Positions 21,232 to 32,088 are shown, counted from the first letter of the stretch. The stretch: DNA of 54,441 bases from Betaproteobacteria bacterium (GCA_025361165.1 JANYAU010000014.1:1-54441), one strand, 5' to 3'. The notes: generated by a model from the letters alone, not told the origin. A program made the numbers and translations.

Positions 21232-22382
21232 AACGCGCACTGATCATACTCGGGCTAGTTGCAGGGCTTACTGCTTGTCAGACCATGGGCGGCTGGTGGG
21301 ACGACTGGTTCGGCAGCACCAACAAAAAGACGCTGCCGGCGCCGTTGCTTGAATTCAAACCCAGCCTCGGCGTAACCCTGCGTGCGAATGCACGGATCGG
21401 TGGCGCGGGCGGCAATGTGTTTACGCCTGCGCTGACTAAAGACGGTCTGTTTGCCGCAGACTACGATGGCAAAATCGCCCGGTTTGACGCCGATACGCTC
21501 AAAGAGCAGTGGCGCATCGACGCCGGTAAAAAACTCTCTGGCGGCGTTGGCGCGGCGGATAATCTGGTGGTGGTCGGTACGCCCAAAGGCGAGGTGCTGG
21601 CCTACGACTTTAGCGGCAAGGCGCTGTGGCAAACGCGCGTGTCGAGTGAGGTGCTGAGTGCCCCGCAGATCGCCGGCGGCTTGGTGCTGGTGCGCTCGGG
21701 CGACGGGCGCGTTTTTGGCTTGGATGCTAAAGACGGGAAGCGCAAGTGGTTGTACGAACGCGCCACGCCATCGCTGACGGTGCGCAGTTTCGGCGGCGTG
21801 ATGATTGATAAAAATGTGGCATTCGCCGGTTTCGGCGGCGGCAAATTGGTGGCGTTGGAATTGGAGACCGGTGGCGTAAGCTGGGAAGCGTCGGTTGCGT
21901 TGCCGCACGGTGTTTCCGAGTTGGAACGCATCGCCGATATCACCAGCAATGCGGTGACCGATGGACGCACGGTGTGCGCGGTCGCTTTCCAAGGCCGGGT
22001 CGCGTGTTTCGAGACACAAACCGGGAATCTGATTTGGGCGCGCGATATGTCGAGCATCGCCGGCATGGCGATGGACGCACGCAATGTCTATGTCTCCGAT
22101 GTGAAGGGCGCGGTGCATGCCTTGGATAAAACCACCGGCGGCTACGTTTGGAAGCAAGACAAACTCACCTATCGTCAGCTTTCCGCACCGCTGATTTACC
22201 GCGGCTATGTCATCGTCGGCGATGTGCAAGGCTACGTACACTTCCTGTCGCGCGAAGATGGCGCGTTCGCCGCGCGTATTGCTACCGACGGCAGTCCGAT
22301 ACGGGCGCAACCGCTGGCTTTGATCGATGGTGTGCTGGTGCAGACTAAAAAAGGTGGCTTGTTTGTGTTGGGATTGAATTAA
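21228..22382 (+). CDS. bamB: Outer-membrane assembly lipoprotein BamB
   Basis: This is the beta-propeller lipoprotein of the BAM complex that inserts outer-membrane proteins. The lipobox LTAC places the lipidated cysteine at residue 17. Repeated PQQ-like blades follow, for example [18 protein letters not shown] and [18 protein letters not shown]. The length is 384 residues. The start codon is GTG, overlapping the yfgM stop as GTGA with AAGG just before it, so it is probably translated by coupling. Confidence 0.93.
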   Translation: MKRALIILGLVAGLTACQTMGGWWDDWFGSTNKKTLPAPLLEFKPSLGVTLRANARIGGAGGNVFTPALTKDGLFAADYDGKIARFDADTLKEQWRIDAGKKLSGGVGAADNLVVVGTPKGEVLAYDFSGKALWQTRVSSEVLSAPQIAGGLVLVRSGDGRVFGLDAKDGKRKWLYERATPSLTVRSFGGVMIDKNVAFAGFGGGKLVALELETGGVSWEASVALPHGVSELERIADITSNAVTDGRTVCAVAFQGRVACFETQTGNLIWARDMSSIAGMAMDARNVYVSDVKGAVHALDKTTGGYVWKQDKLTYRQLSAPLIYRGYVIVGDVQGYVHFLSREDGAFAARIATDGSPIRAQPLALIDGVLVQTKKGGLFVLGLN

Positions 22383-22387
22383 TCCCG

Positions 22388-23788
22388 ATGAAACCCACTA
22401 TCGTCATCGTCGGCCGGCCCAATGTCGGCAAATCCACGCTATTTAATCGCCTCACCAAAACGCGCGATGCCTTGGTGGCGGATCTGCCTGGACTCACCCG
22501 CGACCGCCATTATGGCCACGGCGTGGTCGGCGATAAGCCCTATTTAGTGGTGGATACCGGCGGTTTCGAGCCGGTGGCGAAAGACGGTATTTTGCATGAG
22601 ATGGCGCGCCAAACCTTGCTCGCGATCGATGAAGCGGATGCCATTTTATTTTTGGTGGACGCGCGCCAAGGCCTGACCGCGCAGGACAAAAACATCGCCG
22701 ATACCCTGCGCAAATCGGGCCGCCCGCTGTGGCTGGTGGTGAATAAGGCCGAGGGCATGCGGCGCGAGGTAGTGGCGGCGGAGTTTTTCGAATTGGGCTT
22801 GGGCGATCCGCTGCCGATTTCATCCAGCCACGGCGAGGGCGTGCGCGAGTTGATGGAACTGGTGCTCGAAGTTTTTCCACTGGACGAACCCACCGGGCCC
22901 GATCCGGATCATCCCAAGATCGCCATCGTTGGCCGGCCCAATGTCGGTAAGAGCACGCTGCTGAATAGCCTGATGGGCGAAGAGCGCGTGATCGCTTTCG
23001 ACCAACCCGGCACCACGCGCGACAGTATTTACGTCGAGTTCGAACGCGACGGTAAGTCGTATACCTTGATCGACACCGCCGGCGTGCGGCGGCGTGGCAA
23101 AGTGTTCGAGTCGGTCGAGAAATTTTCCGTGATCAAAACCCTGCAAGCGATCGAAGACGCGAATGTGGTGATTTTGGTGGTCGATGCGCAACTGGATATC
23201 TCGGATCAGGATGCGCATATTGCCGGCTTTATTCTCGAAGCCGGGTGCGCGCTGGTGGTCGCGGTGAACAAGTGGGACGGACTAGTGGGTTACGCGCGCG
23301 AGCGGGTGAAAGCCGAGCTATTGCGTAAACTCAGTTTTCTCAGCTTCGCCAAGTTTCATTTCATATCGGCTTTGAACAATACCGGTTTGCCGCCGCTGTT
23401 GAAATCGGTGGATGCTGCGTATAAAGCCGCGATGGCGAAACTGCCCACACCACGCTTGACGCGTATTTTGCAAGATGCGGTCACCGCGCACCAGCCACCC
23501 AAAAACGGTCCGTTCCGTCCCAAGCCGCGTTACGCGCACCAGGGCGGCAGCAATCCGCCAATTATCGTGGTGCACGGCGCCAGCGTGGAGGCGATTGCCG
23601 ATTCCTACAAGCGCTATTTGGAAAACACTTTCCGCGCCGCATTTAAGCTCGAAGGCACGCCCTTACGCGTGCAATTCAAACAGGGTGCGAATCCCTTTGA
23701 AGGCCGTAAACCGCCCACGCCCACAGAGGGTGATGAAAATAGGCGGCGGCGCGAGAAGCGCTTTTCGAAGCGAAAATACGGCAGGTAA
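22388..23788 (+). CDS. der: Ribosome biogenesis GTPase Der
   Basis: Der is an essential GTPase with two tandem G domains that acts in 50S subunit maturation. Walker A motifs [12 protein letters not shown] (residues 8-19) and [12 protein letters not shown] (about 182-193) mark the two domains, with NKAEG and NKWDG as the NKxD-type motifs. A KH-like domain and a basic tail ([15 protein letters not shown]) complete the 466 residues. The start is five bases after bamB. It ends the + strand run that began with ndk. Confidence 0.97.
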   Translation: MKPTIVIVGRPNVGKSTLFNRLTKTRDALVADLPGLTRDRHYGHGVVGDKPYLVVDTGGFEPVAKDGILHEMARQTLLAIDEADAILFLVDARQGLTAQDKNIADTLRKSGRPLWLVVNKAEGMRREVVAAEFFELGLGDPLPISSSHGEGVRELMELVLEVFPLDEPTGPDPDHPKIAIVGRPNVGKSTLLNSLMGEERVIAFDQPGTTRDSIYVEFERDGKSYTLIDTAGVRRRGKVFESVEKFSVIKTLQAIEDANVVILVVDAQLDISDQDAHIAGFILEAGCALVVAVNKWDGLVGYARERVKAELLRKLSFLSFAKFHFISALNNTGLPPLLKSVDAAYKAAMAKLPTPRLTRILQDAVTAHQPPKNGPFRPKPRYAHQGGSNPPIIVVHGASVEAIADSYKRYLENTFRAAFKLEGTPLRVQFKQGANPFEGRKPPTPTEGDENRRRREKRFSKRKYGR

Positions 23789-23873
23789 AGAGCGTACCCA
23801 CCCCCAAGATACAATCGCCTCAATTTTTAGGGTTTTTGGCCGTTATAAGGAAATAACGTGAGATGTTTCCCTT

Positions 23874-26800
23874 ATGACCGGTAATCGCGATACGGGGCGT
23901 AATAGCCCTTCTCTCATTCAGCTTGGCCGCCGTGGCTTGTTGGTGCTCGGCCTGTCCGCCCTGGTGCTGGTGGGTTTGTGGTTATGGTTGTCATGGAACA
24001 ACCTGCGCCAAGCACAGTTGCAGCGCATGGCGATCGTGGTTTCGCTTGCCGCGAATCAATCCCAAAGTTATTTCGATAACATCGGCAGCGACTTAGGGGA
24101 GTTGGCCACGCTGCTTCGGCAAAAAGAGGCGCTGCATTATCCGCGGATTGCCGATGGCTTGCTTGCGGATTTCAAGGTGAAACATCCTGATTTGGGTGGC
24201 GTATCCCTTATTTTGCCTTCCGGCCAGATAACGAACTCTACTGCACACAAATCTGGCGGACGGCTCCCGAATATCACGGAGAGTCCAGACTGGCGTCCCG
24301 ACTTCGCGAGCAATTTGAACGCGAGCGGTTTGTCGATCAATCAGCCGCAGCGTAGTTATCTGCTCGATACTTGGATCATACCGTTACGCTATACCGTGCG
24401 CGATACCGCGGGCCAAGTCCTGTTCCTGATACAAGCCTCGATCCTGCTGGAAAAGCAGCAGGCGCTGTGGGCCAATCTCGGGCTGCCAGTGCAAGCGCAG
24501 ATCGGCTTATTGCGCGAAGACAACGTGCTGCTGTCGATGTGGCCCCTGGCGGACGGCAAGCAGTTCGATTTCAAACATTTCCAAGCCAAAGCGTTGGCGC
24601 AGGCTATCGAAAAGAATGTGACGAATGGGTTTTACCAGGCCCCCGCTGAACATTGGCGCGCGCAGCGCCAAGGCGTGTATCAGCGCCTGCGTACCTATCC
24701 GGCCTATGCTTTTTTGTCGGTATCCAATGACTTGTTACTGGGTTTATGGTGGAAGATAGTGCAGGTGCCAATCTATGTGTTTTTGGCATTGTTCGTGCTC
24801 GGTACAGCGATCTATGACTTGATTGCACGGCGCTTTTCCCGGCGCATGCAATTGATCCAAAATACCTTGGCTGAAGGACTCAAGGGCGGCCCGGAGCGGC
24901 TCCCGAGTAGCGGCGTACGCGAGATCGATGAGTTGTGCGAGGCCTTATCCGATACGCAAAATAAACTCGAGGCCACGGCGCAAAACCGCGAGCGGCAATT
25001 ACTGTCTGCGGCGAATGCCGGTACCTATACCGTGCGGATGCGAGATGGCGTGGTAATGCAAGCGGATGAGACATTTCTCGCGATGCTCGGCCGTACGCGG
25101 CCGGAAGTCGTGAATCGTTCTTGGGCCGCGCTGTTTGACGAGAGCGATGGCACGGAGGGTACGCATGCTGGCCAATACGCAGATCAAGGGCTCTCCTTGC
25201 GCGTGTTGCGCTTCATGCATAAACAGGGGCGCCCGGTGTGGCTGTCACTGGCCGAGTACATTGATGCCGCGGGAGGCGAACCCTTGCGCCAAGGGTTGGC
25301 GATCAATGTCAGCGAGCGCGAGGAGTTGCTCGCCAAAGTGCAAGTGCACTCTGATCGCTTGCGTGCCTTATGGCGGCTCGCTACCGAGCGCGAGGCCTCC
25401 GGGGTGAATACGCTGCGGCAAATGTTGCGCCTCGGGCTGGACACGCTAGGGATGGAGGTCGGCATGATCTCCGAGCACGCGGACGGCGTATTGAATGTGC
25501 GATATAAAATCGGCACCGCCATTTTGTTTGAAGAAGGACAGAGCAGCGCACTGACCGATAGTTTGTGCCGCGAAACCATACGCTACAAACGTAGCCAATT
25601 CATCGAAAATCTCGCGTCGCGCCAGGAGTTTGCAGCGAGCCGCTTAGTGGCCGATTGGCAATTGCGCGTGTATATCAGTGCGCCGATCTGGGTCGGCGAA
25701 CGCATTTTCGGCACCCTGACTTTTTTCGACCGGCGATTGCACGATCAGGCGTTTAGTGACGAAGATAAAGTCTTCGTTGAATTACTGGCAGCGTGGTTCG
25801 GTAAAGTGCTGTTTGAGCAGCAACAGCACAAAATGCTCGAAACCATGGCGATGACCGACAGCCTGACAGGACTTTCCAACCGGCGCGCCGCCGAGGCGCA
25901 ACTCAGTGGCGAATTGGCGCGGGCGAAACGCGCGGACGAACCCTTTGCAATCGCGGTGTGTGATCTCGATCGTTTTAAGCTCCTAAACGATCATTTTGGA
26001 CATGATGTCGGCGACGAAGTCCTGCGACACGTTAGCGCCATTATGCGCGGCGCCTTGCGGGAAGGCGATTGGGTGGCGCGCTGGGGCGGGGAGGAGTTCA
26101 TCGTGTTTTTACATCACTCCACCGGGCAAGAAGCGTTTAACGCTATGGAGCGCTTGCGCGAGGAAATCAAGAGCCAGCCGCTACAGACGCGGCATGGCAA
26201 GTTGGATCTGACCGCAAGTTTCGGCATCGGCACCTTTCGTAGCGGCGAAACCGATATTACGCAAATCCTTTCCGAAGCCGATGGTTGCTTATACGAAGCG
26301 AAGCATCGCGGGCGCGACCGGGTCGTGATGAGCGCGGCCGCGACCAAGGGTATGTTGTGGCAGGCGGGAATGCTGCAGCATGCTTTGCAAGAAAAGCGCA
26401 TTGTCGCGGCCTATCAGGTGATGGTCGATTTAAACACCGGTCAGGTGGTGGCCGATGAGGCCTTGGCGCGGCTGATTCAACTGGATGGCAAGGTACTACC
26501 GGCGGCGGAATTTGTCGAGGCGGCGGAAGGCATCAATTTGATTCATAAGGTGGACGATATCATCGCGCGCAATGCAATCGAGCGCTATTGCAAGCGAGCC
26601 GCAAGCGGCACCGGTGGCCAAATGGTGCATTTCATCAATCTGTCGCCGCAATTTTTGGCGCGGCGCGATTTGCTGGATGCCTTGCTCGCGGATGCCAAGA
26701 CGATGGCTGAGGGTGCGGGCGTGCATTTTGCTCAGCAGCAGCCGGTGGTGATCGAGATCACCGAGCGCCAGTTATTGGAAGACTTTGGCGCGATGCGCGA

Positions 26801-27152
26801 AGATTTGAAGCATCTGCTGGAATATGGTTTCCGTTTAGCGTTGGACGATTTCGGCAGTGGCTATTCTTCGTTTCTCTATTTGGCGGAGCTGCCGATTAGC
26901 TTCATCAAAATTGAGGGTTGGATGGTGCGTAACATGCAATACAACGACCGTATCCTGAGCATGGTCAAAAGCGTAGTGATGTTGGCTAAGACCTTAGGCA
27001 TGACGACAATAGCCGAATGTGTAGAAGACGAACGGACTGCAGAAATCCTGCGCGATATGGGTGTGGATTGGGGTCAAGGTTTTCACTTCGGCTACCCGGA
27101 GATCGCGCAGGCGGGAACTAATCTCTTGCCAGCCTATCCTACTGGGGCTTGA
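23874..27152 (+). CDS. Membrane-bound dual GGDEF-EAL sensor protein
   Basis: This large cyclic-di-GMP protein has 1092 residues. Two helices (about residues 20-40 and 297-320) flank a periplasmic sensor region of about 250 residues. A PAS-like domain (about 370-470) and a GAF domain (about 490-645) follow, then GGDEF (about 650-815) and EAL (about 840-1085). The diguanylate cyclase motif is intact (RWGGEEF), with an inhibitory RxxD site (REGD) five residues before it. The EAL domain keeps its catalytic residues: EALAR, INLSP, ITE, LDDFGSG, FIKIEG, AECVE and WGQGF. Both activities are therefore plausible. It stands alone between der and hfq; the periplasmic ligand is unknown. Confidence 0.9.
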   Translation: MTGNRDTGRNSPSLIQLGRRGLLVLGLSALVLVGLWLWLSWNNLRQAQLQRMAIVVSLAANQSQSYFDNIGSDLGELATLLRQKEALHYPRIADGLLADFKVKHPDLGGVSLILPSGQITNSTAHKSGGRLPNITESPDWRPDFASNLNASGLSINQPQRSYLLDTWIIPLRYTVRDTAGQVLFLIQASILLEKQQALWANLGLPVQAQIGLLREDNVLLSMWPLADGKQFDFKHFQAKALAQAIEKNVTNGFYQAPAEHWRAQRQGVYQRLRTYPAYAFLSVSNDLLLGLWWKIVQVPIYVFLALFVLGTAIYDLIARRFSRRMQLIQNTLAEGLKGGPERLPSSGVREIDELCEALSDTQNKLEATAQNRERQLLSAANAGTYTVRMRDGVVMQADETFLAMLGRTRPEVVNRSWAALFDESDGTEGTHAGQYADQGLSLRVLRFMHKQGRPVWLSLAEYIDAAGGEPLRQGLAINVSEREELLAKVQVHSDRLRALWRLATEREASGVNTLRQMLRLGLDTLGMEVGMISEHADGVLNVRYKIGTAILFEEGQSSALTDSLCRETIRYKRSQFIENLASRQEFAASRLVADWQLRVYISAPIWVGERIFGTLTFFDRRLHDQAFSDEDKVFVELLAAWFGKVLFEQQQHKMLETMAMTDSLTGLSNRRAAEAQLSGELARAKRADEPFAIAVCDLDRFKLLNDHFGHDVGDEVLRHVSAIMRGALREGDWVARWGGEEFIVFLHHSTGQEAFNAMERLREEIKSQPLQTRHGKLDLTASFGIGTFRSGETDITQILSEADGCLYEAKHRGRDRVVMSAAATKGMLWQAGMLQHALQEKRIVAAYQVMVDLNTGQVVADEALARLIQLDGKVLPAAEFVEAAEGINLIHKVDDIIARNAIERYCKRAASGTGGQMVHFINLSPQFLARRDLLDALLADAKTMAEGAGVHFAQQQPVVIEITERQLLEDFGAMREDLKHLLEYGFRLALDDFGSGYSSFLYLAELPISFIKIEGWMVRNMQYNDRILSMVKSVVMLAKTLGMTTIAECVEDERTAEILRDMGVDWGQGFHFGYPEIAQAGTNLLPAYPTGA

Positions 27153-27157
27153 TTACC

Positions 27158-27185
27158 TTTAAAATGACCGCATATCACCTATGAT
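27158..27185 (+). promoter_or_regulatory. Possible hfq promoter
   Basis: TTTAAA (27158-27163), a 16-base spacer and TATGAT (27180-27185) lie in the 141-base gap before hfq. The -35 box is poor, so this is tentative; it would leave a leader of about 100 bases. Confidence 0.3.
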
Positions 27186-27293
27186 AGTTAAGGGGCTAGC
27201 GTTATAAGCGCAGTAGCGACAATATTGCCATTGGAATATACTCAGTGCCGGTCGGTCAAGCGTTAAACATTCACAACAATATATGGAGATGCC

Positions 27294-27530
27294 ATGAGCG
27301 GGAAAGGGCAATTACTACAAGACCCGTTTTTGAATACCCTGCGTAAAGAGCACATTCCAGTGTCGATTTACCTCGTCAACGGGATCAAGCTTCAAGGTCA
27401 AGTCGAGTCTTTTGATCAATATGTCGTCTTGTTGAAAAACACCGTCACGCAGATGGTGTATAAGCATGCGATTTCCACGGTCGTCCCTGCACGGCCAGTG
27501 AGCATTTCAGTCGACATGCCGGATGCTTGA
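27294..27530 (+). CDS. hfq: RNA chaperone Hfq
   Basis: Hfq forms the hexameric ring that pairs small RNAs with messengers. The Sm1 motif ([25 protein letters not shown]) and Sm2 motif ([10 protein letters not shown]) are complete, and residue Gln9 and the distal-face residues look conserved. The protein has 78 residues with a short C-terminus, typical for betaproteobacteria. A good ribosome binding site (GGAGATGCC) precedes the ATG. Its last eight bases overlap hflX. Confidence 0.98.
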   Translation: MSGKGQLLQDPFLNTLRKEHIPVSIYLVNGIKLQGQVESFDQYVVLLKNTVTQMVYKHAISTVVPARPVSISVDMPDA

Positions 27531-28668
27531 TCGCCCTCTGGGCCGGGATCAAGAAGGACAGCAGACGATTGACGATACGGCAGTCCTGGTGGCGCTCGAT
27601 TTCGGCGAGCCGGATGCCGAGGAGAGCCTGGAAGAATTGCGTCGCCTGACCGAAAGTGCGGGGGTCCTGCCAGTGGCTGTGGTACAAGGCAAGCGTGCGC
27701 GTCCCGACGCTGCGTATTTCGCCGGCACGGGCAAAGTGGATGAGATCGCCGACACTTTGCAGGCTACCCATGCCGCAGTCGCTATTTTCAATCATGATTT
27801 GTCTCCCGCGCAGCAGCGCAATCTGGAACAGCGCCTGAAAACCCGGGTGGTGGATCGGACTAGCCTGATTCTCGATATCTTCGCCCAGCGCGCGCAATCA
27901 CACGAAGGCAAAGTGCAAGTGGAATTGGCCCAATTGCAGCGTCTTTCCACTCGGCTGGTACGCGGCTGGACTCACTTGGAGCGGCAAAAGGGCGGCGTCG
28001 GTCTGCGCGGCCCGGGCGAGACGCAGTTGGAAACCGACCGGCGTTTGATCGGCAAGCGCGTGAAATCGCTCAAAGAGCGCTTGGAAAAGCTAGGCCGGCA
28101 GCGCCATACGCAGCGCCGTGCGCGTTCGCGCAATGCCGTGTTTTCGGTTTCTATCGTAGGCTATACCAACGCCGGAAAGTCCACGCTATTTAACCGTTTG
28201 ACGCACGCCAGCGTGTACGCGGCAGATCAGCTTTTTGCGACTTTGGATACCACCTCGCGCCGCGTGTTTGTGCCGGAGGTGGGACAAATCGTGGTGTCCG
28301 ACACCGTAGGGTTCATCAAACAATTGCCGCATAGTCTGGTGGAAGCGTTTCGTGCCACACTCGAAGAAGCGGCACAAGCCGATTTGCTATTGCATGTGGT
28401 GGATGCATCGAGCACCTTGCGTGATAGCCAGATTGAACAAGTGAATGCGGTGCTGGCCGAGATCGGTGCAGCGCATTTGCCGCAAGTGTTAATAATGAAC
28501 AAGATCGACGTCGCGGGACTGGTTCCGCGCGTGGACCGCGACGAATATGGTAAAATCGCGCGCGTTTGGGTCAGTGCGGCGACGGGCACCGGTATAGACC
28601 TGGTGCGGCTTGCTTTGAGCGAAGCCGCGCGAACCCAAGCAGCAGCACAACCCGAACTCACACTCTAG
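27523..28668 (+). CDS. hflX: GTPase HflX
   Basis: HflX is a ribosome-splitting GTPase linked to heat-stress rescue. An N-terminal ribosome-binding domain (about residues 15-190) includes the glycine-rich [18 protein letters not shown] segment. The G domain begins [15 protein letters not shown] (about residue 213) and has DTVGFI and NKID motifs. The length of 381 residues is typical. The start ATG lies inside the last codons of hfq, so translation is probably coupled, as expected in the hfq-hflX-hflK-hflC superoperon. Confidence 0.95.
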   Translation: MLDRPLGRDQEGQQTIDDTAVLVALDFGEPDAEESLEELRRLTESAGVLPVAVVQGKRARPDAAYFAGTGKVDEIADTLQATHAAVAIFNHDLSPAQQRNLEQRLKTRVVDRTSLILDIFAQRAQSHEGKVQVELAQLQRLSTRLVRGWTHLERQKGGVGLRGPGETQLETDRRLIGKRVKSLKERLEKLGRQRHTQRRARSRNAVFSVSIVGYTNAGKSTLFNRLTHASVYAADQLFATLDTTSRRVFVPEVGQIVVSDTVGFIKQLPHSLVEAFRATLEEAAQADLLLHVVDASSTLRDSQIEQVNAVLAEIGAAHLPQVLIMNKIDVAGLVPRVDRDEYGKIARVWVSAATGTGIDLVRLALSEAARTQAAAQPELTL

Positions 28669-28691
28669 CTCTTTCACGCGCAGGGAAGTAT

Positions 28692-29861
28692 ATGGCCTGG
28701 AACGACCCCAATTGGGGCAAAAAAGGAAACAACAGCGGCCCGCCCGATCTCGATGAGCTTTGGCGTCGTTTCAATGAGCGCTTGTCCGGCCTATTTGGCG
28801 GTAAAGGGCGCGGCCCTTCGACACCCAGCGGCGGTGGAAATAATCATCGCCCGATCAGCGGCGCGATACTCCTCATCGCTATCATTTTGGTGGTCTGGAT
28901 TGGAAGCGGCTTTTACATCGTGAATGCGCGTGAACGCGGCGTGGTGCTGCGTTTCGGCAAATTCCTTGAAATTACGCAACCCGGCCCGCGCTGGCATCTT
29001 CCCTATCCGATCGAAGCGGTGGAAATCGTCGATACCGCGCGCAATCGCGTCACGGAAGTCGGCTATCGCCAGAACGAACGCAGCAAGCAACCCGGTGAAG
29101 CAGCCATGCTCACCAAGGACAAAAACATCATCAATGTGCTGTTCGCGGTGCAATACGTGGTGAGCGATCCGCGCGCCTTCGTTTTCAATAACTACATCGG
29201 TGATGACGCCGTGTTCGTGCGCCAGATAGCGGAAAGCGCGATGCGCGAAGCCGTGGGTAAAACCCTGGTCGATTCGGTGCTGACGCAAAGCACGGAAGTG
29301 GCAATTGAAGCACGCAAATTAATGCAATCGACGCTGGACCGATATAAGTCCGGTATCTTGATCGCCAATGTCACCATCAGCCAGGTACAGCCGCCCGAGC
29401 AAGTGCAAGCTGCGTTCGATGATGCCATCAAAGCCGGCCAGGACCGGGATCGGCAGAAAAACGAGGGCGAAGCTTATTTTAACGATATCGTACCCAAGGC
29501 CAAGGGCGCGGCGGCGCGTTTGCTGCAAGAGGCTGAAGGCTATAAACAAAGCGTGATTGCGCGTGCTGAAGGTGACGCATCACGCTTCCGCCAACAAGTG
29601 ACGGAATACAATAAGGCGCCGGGTGTAACGCGCGAACGGCTATATCTTGAAACCATGCAGCAGATTTATTCCAATACCACCAAAATTTTGGTGGATCAGA
29701 AATCTGGCAGCAATATGCTTTATCTCCCGCTTGATAAGTTGATGCAACGTAATTCGGAAGGCCAGACGGCGACCCCGGCCAAGCCCGTCACAGGGGACAC
29801 GCCGCGCCCCAACGAAACTGAACGGCGCGATGCGCTGCGTAACCGGGAGGCCCGCCCATGA
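28692..29861 (+). CDS. hflK: Membrane protease modulator HflK
   Basis: HflK is a stomatin/prohibitin (band 7) protein that with HflC forms the cage around the FtsH protease. The cytoplasmic N-terminus is glycine- and asparagine-rich (MAWNDPNWGKKGNNSGPPDLDELW), then a single membrane helix (about residues 56-78) and the band-7 domain follow. A coiled-coil region ends the SPFH part. I chose the ATG at 28692 because it gives the conserved start; the frame is open upstream inside hflX. The length is 389 residues. The stop overlaps the hflC start. Confidence 0.95.
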   Translation: MAWNDPNWGKKGNNSGPPDLDELWRRFNERLSGLFGGKGRGPSTPSGGGNNHRPISGAILLIAIILVVWIGSGFYIVNARERGVVLRFGKFLEITQPGPRWHLPYPIEAVEIVDTARNRVTEVGYRQNERSKQPGEAAMLTKDKNIINVLFAVQYVVSDPRAFVFNNYIGDDAVFVRQIAESAMREAVGKTLVDSVLTQSTEVAIEARKLMQSTLDRYKSGILIANVTISQVQPPEQVQAAFDDAIKAGQDRDRQKNEGEAYFNDIVPKAKGAAARLLQEAEGYKQSVIARAEGDASRFRQQVTEYNKAPGVTRERLYLETMQQIYSNTTKILVDQKSGSNMLYLPLDKLMQRNSEGQTATPAKPVTGDTPRPNETERRDALRNREARP

Positions 29862-30736
29862 ATCGCAACTTTGCAGCGATCATTATTGGCGCGATAGTGG
29901 TGCTGGTAGTACTGAACTTCACTTTCTACACCGTCGATCAGCGCAAGCAAGCCATTGTGTTGCAACTTGGCGAGATTGTCGACGTGCAGAAAAAGCCGGG
30001 TTTGTACGCCAAAATACCGTTGTATCAAAACGTAGTGTATGTCGACAACCGAGTGCGCACGCTGGATTTGCCGGAACCCGAGTTGATTATCACCAGCGAA
30101 AAAATCAATATGCTGGTGGACACTTTCGTCAAGTGGCGTGTCATCGATGCTAAGCAATATTTTATCAGTGTGAGCGGGGATGAACGCATCGCCGAACAGC
30201 GCTTGATGAATGTGGTGCGTGATGGCTTGCGCGCCGAGTTCAATAAGCGCACGGTGGATGAGGTAGTGTCCGGACAGCGCGAGGAAGTGATGAAAGGTCT
30301 ACGGCAAAACGTGGATCGGGAAGCGCGGGCCATCGGTATTGAAGTCGTTGATGTGCGTCTGAAGCGCGTCGACTATTCCGAGAAAGCGGAAGATTCCGTA
30401 TTTGAACGGATGCGTTCGGAGCGTTTGCGGGTAGCGAATGAGCGGCGTTCCATCGGTGCGGCGGAGAAAGAAAAAATTCAAGCCGATGCCGAGAAGCAAC
30501 GCGATATTTTGATTGCGCAAGCGTATCGCGACGCGCAGCGCACGAAAGGCGAGGGCGATGCCAAAGCCACCGCGACGTATGCGCAAGCTTATTCCGCGAA
30601 TCCGGAGTTCTACGCGTTCTACCGCAGCCTGGAAGCCTATAAAGACAGCTTCAAAAGCAAAGAAGATATACTGGTTGTCGATCCGAATTCGGATTTCTTC
30701 CGTTACTTCAAACACGCCGGCAAAGGCGGTAAGTAA
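29858..30736 (+). CDS. hflC: Membrane protease modulator HflC
   Basis: HflC is the partner of HflK in the FtsH-regulating complex. It has an N-terminal membrane helix (about residues 6-26), a band-7 domain (about 27-190) and a helical region rich in Ala, Glu and Arg (about 195-250) with GEGDAKATATYAQAYSANPEFYAFYRSL, a conserved HflC segment. The protein has 292 residues. The start overlaps hflK by four bases. Confidence 0.95.
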   Translation: MNRNFAAIIIGAIVVLVVLNFTFYTVDQRKQAIVLQLGEIVDVQKKPGLYAKIPLYQNVVYVDNRVRTLDLPEPELIITSEKINMLVDTFVKWRVIDAKQYFISVSGDERIAEQRLMNVVRDGLRAEFNKRTVDEVVSGQREEVMKGLRQNVDREARAIGIEVVDVRLKRVDYSEKAEDSVFERMRSERLRVANERRSIGAAEKEKIQADAEKQRDILIAQAYRDAQRTKGEGDAKATATYAQAYSANPEFYAFYRSLEAYKDSFKSKEDILVVDPNSDFFRYFKHAGKGGK

Positions 30737-30742
30737 GTCTTC

Positions 30743-30928
30743 ATGAATAGCAGCTTGCTCGCGGCCTTCGGCTTGATGCTCGTGCTGGAAGGCGTATTGC
30801 CGTTACTCGCGCCGCGTTTGTGGCGCGAGACATTCCGTAAACTTTTTGAATTCAGCGACGGTCAATTGCGCTTCATGGGTCTGCTGTCCATGCTGGCGGG
30901 TTTGGGCCTCGTACTGATCGTGCGTTAA
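30743..30928 (+). CDS. DUF2065 small membrane protein
   Basis: This 61-residue protein consists of two hydrophobic helices around a short amphipathic loop (LWRETFRKLFEFSDGQLRFMG), the DUF2065 (YjeT-like) pattern. It lies between hflC and hisZ with gaps of six and two bases, a placement that is common in proteobacteria. Its function is unknown. Confidence 0.88.
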   Translation: MNSSLLAAFGLMLVLEGVLPLLAPRLWRETFRKLFEFSDGQLRFMGLLSMLAGLGLVLIVR

Positions 30929-30930
30929 TC

Positions 30931-32079
30931 ATGCATCCCTGGTTGCTACCCGAATATCTGGAAGACATCCTGCCGCCGGCTGCGCGTCATATTGAGTGCG
31001 CGCGCCGCACGGCGCTGGATCTGTTCGCCAGTCATGGCTACGAGTTGGTGATTCCGCCTTTGTTGGAATATTTGGAGTCCTTGCTCACGGGTACCGGGCG
31101 CGATATGGAGCTCGATACGTTCAAACTGGTCGATCAACTGAACGGGCGTTTGATGGGCGTGCGCGCCGATATCACGCCGCAAGCGGCGCGCATCGATGCG
31201 CACTTGCTCAACCGTCAAGGCGTGACGCGTTTATGTTATGCGGGCCCCGTGTTGCATACCCGCCCCGGCAACTTACAAACTAGCCGTGAACCCTTGCAAG
31301 TGGGTGCGGAATTGTTCGGCCATGCCGGGCTCGAAGCCGATCTTGAAGTGCAGCAGATGCTACTCAAAACCCTCAAAGCATTAGGCGTGGATGCGGTGCA
31401 CTTGGATATTGGCCATGTCGGTATTTTCCGTGCCTTGATGAACGCTGCACAGCCAAGCGCGGAGCAGGAAGCCGAGTTATTCCATGCACTGCAAGCGAAA
31501 GACGTACCGACCATAGCCGAATTGACGCGCGCTATGGATACTGCCGTGCGCCAGGCGCTGCTCGCGCTGCCCACACTGTATGGCCAGCGCGAAGCCTTGG
31601 CGCGCGCGGCGCAAATCTTACCTAAGCTGCCCGAAATCGGACGGGCTTTGGATACGCTGGAAACGCTGGCCGATGATTTGGCGGCGAGTGGCGCCGAATT
31701 GTATTTCGATCTCGCCGAACTGCGTGGTTATCATTATCACAGTGGCGTGGTGTTTGCTGCGTACGCGCAAGGCTCGGCCTATGCGGTGGCGCAAGGCGGG
31801 CGCTACGACAACGTCGGCAAGGTGTTTGGCCGGGCGCGCAGTGCGACCGGATTTTCGATGGATTTGCGTGCGCTTGCGCCATATATGAAGCCGCTGCCGG
31901 AAGCGCGTGGCATTCTTGCGCCGCATCAGGCGGATAGTGCGCTGGCAGCAAAGATCGAGGCCTTACGCAGCGCGGGCGAGATAGTTGTCGTAGAGTTGCC
32001 GGGGCAAGCAGCGTATCGCGCGGAAGCGCAGTGCGACCGCCGTCTGGTGTTTAAAAACGGCGCGTGGGAAATTGAATAA
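30931..32079 (+). CDS. hisZ: ATP phosphoribosyltransferase regulatory subunit HisZ
   Basis: HisZ is a catalytically inactive relative of histidyl-tRNA synthetase that activates the short form of HisG in histidine synthesis. The class II fold is visible in DMELDTFKLVDQLNGRLMGVRADITPQAARI, and a diagnostic stretch is HYHSGVVFAAYAQGSAYAVAQGGRYD near residue 268. The protein has 382 residues. Full hisS in the same window rules out a second synthetase. It lies two bases after the DUF2065 gene and upstream of purA, the usual order. Confidence 0.94.
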   Translation: MHPWLLPEYLEDILPPAARHIECARRTALDLFASHGYELVIPPLLEYLESLLTGTGRDMELDTFKLVDQLNGRLMGVRADITPQAARIDAHLLNRQGVTRLCYAGPVLHTRPGNLQTSREPLQVGAELFGHAGLEADLEVQQMLLKTLKALGVDAVHLDIGHVGIFRALMNAAQPSAEQEAELFHALQAKDVPTIAELTRAMDTAVRQALLALPTLYGQREALARAAQILPKLPEIGRALDTLETLADDLAASGAELYFDLAELRGYHYHSGVVFAAYAQGSAYAVAQGGRYDNVGKVFGRARSATGFSMDLRALAPYMKPLPEARGILAPHQADSALAAKIEALRSAGEIVVVELPGQAAYRAEAQCDRRLVFKNGAWEIE

Positions 32080-32088
32080 AAAGGGTAG

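Noticed and set aside
21255-22310. 351-codon frame antisense to bamB
   Set aside because: His/Arg/Gln-rich low-information translation without domains; bamB on the + strand is complete and conserved.
27240-27293. Possible small RNA just before hfq
   Set aside because: No hairpin with T tract and no separate promoter; it reads as the ordinary hfq leader.
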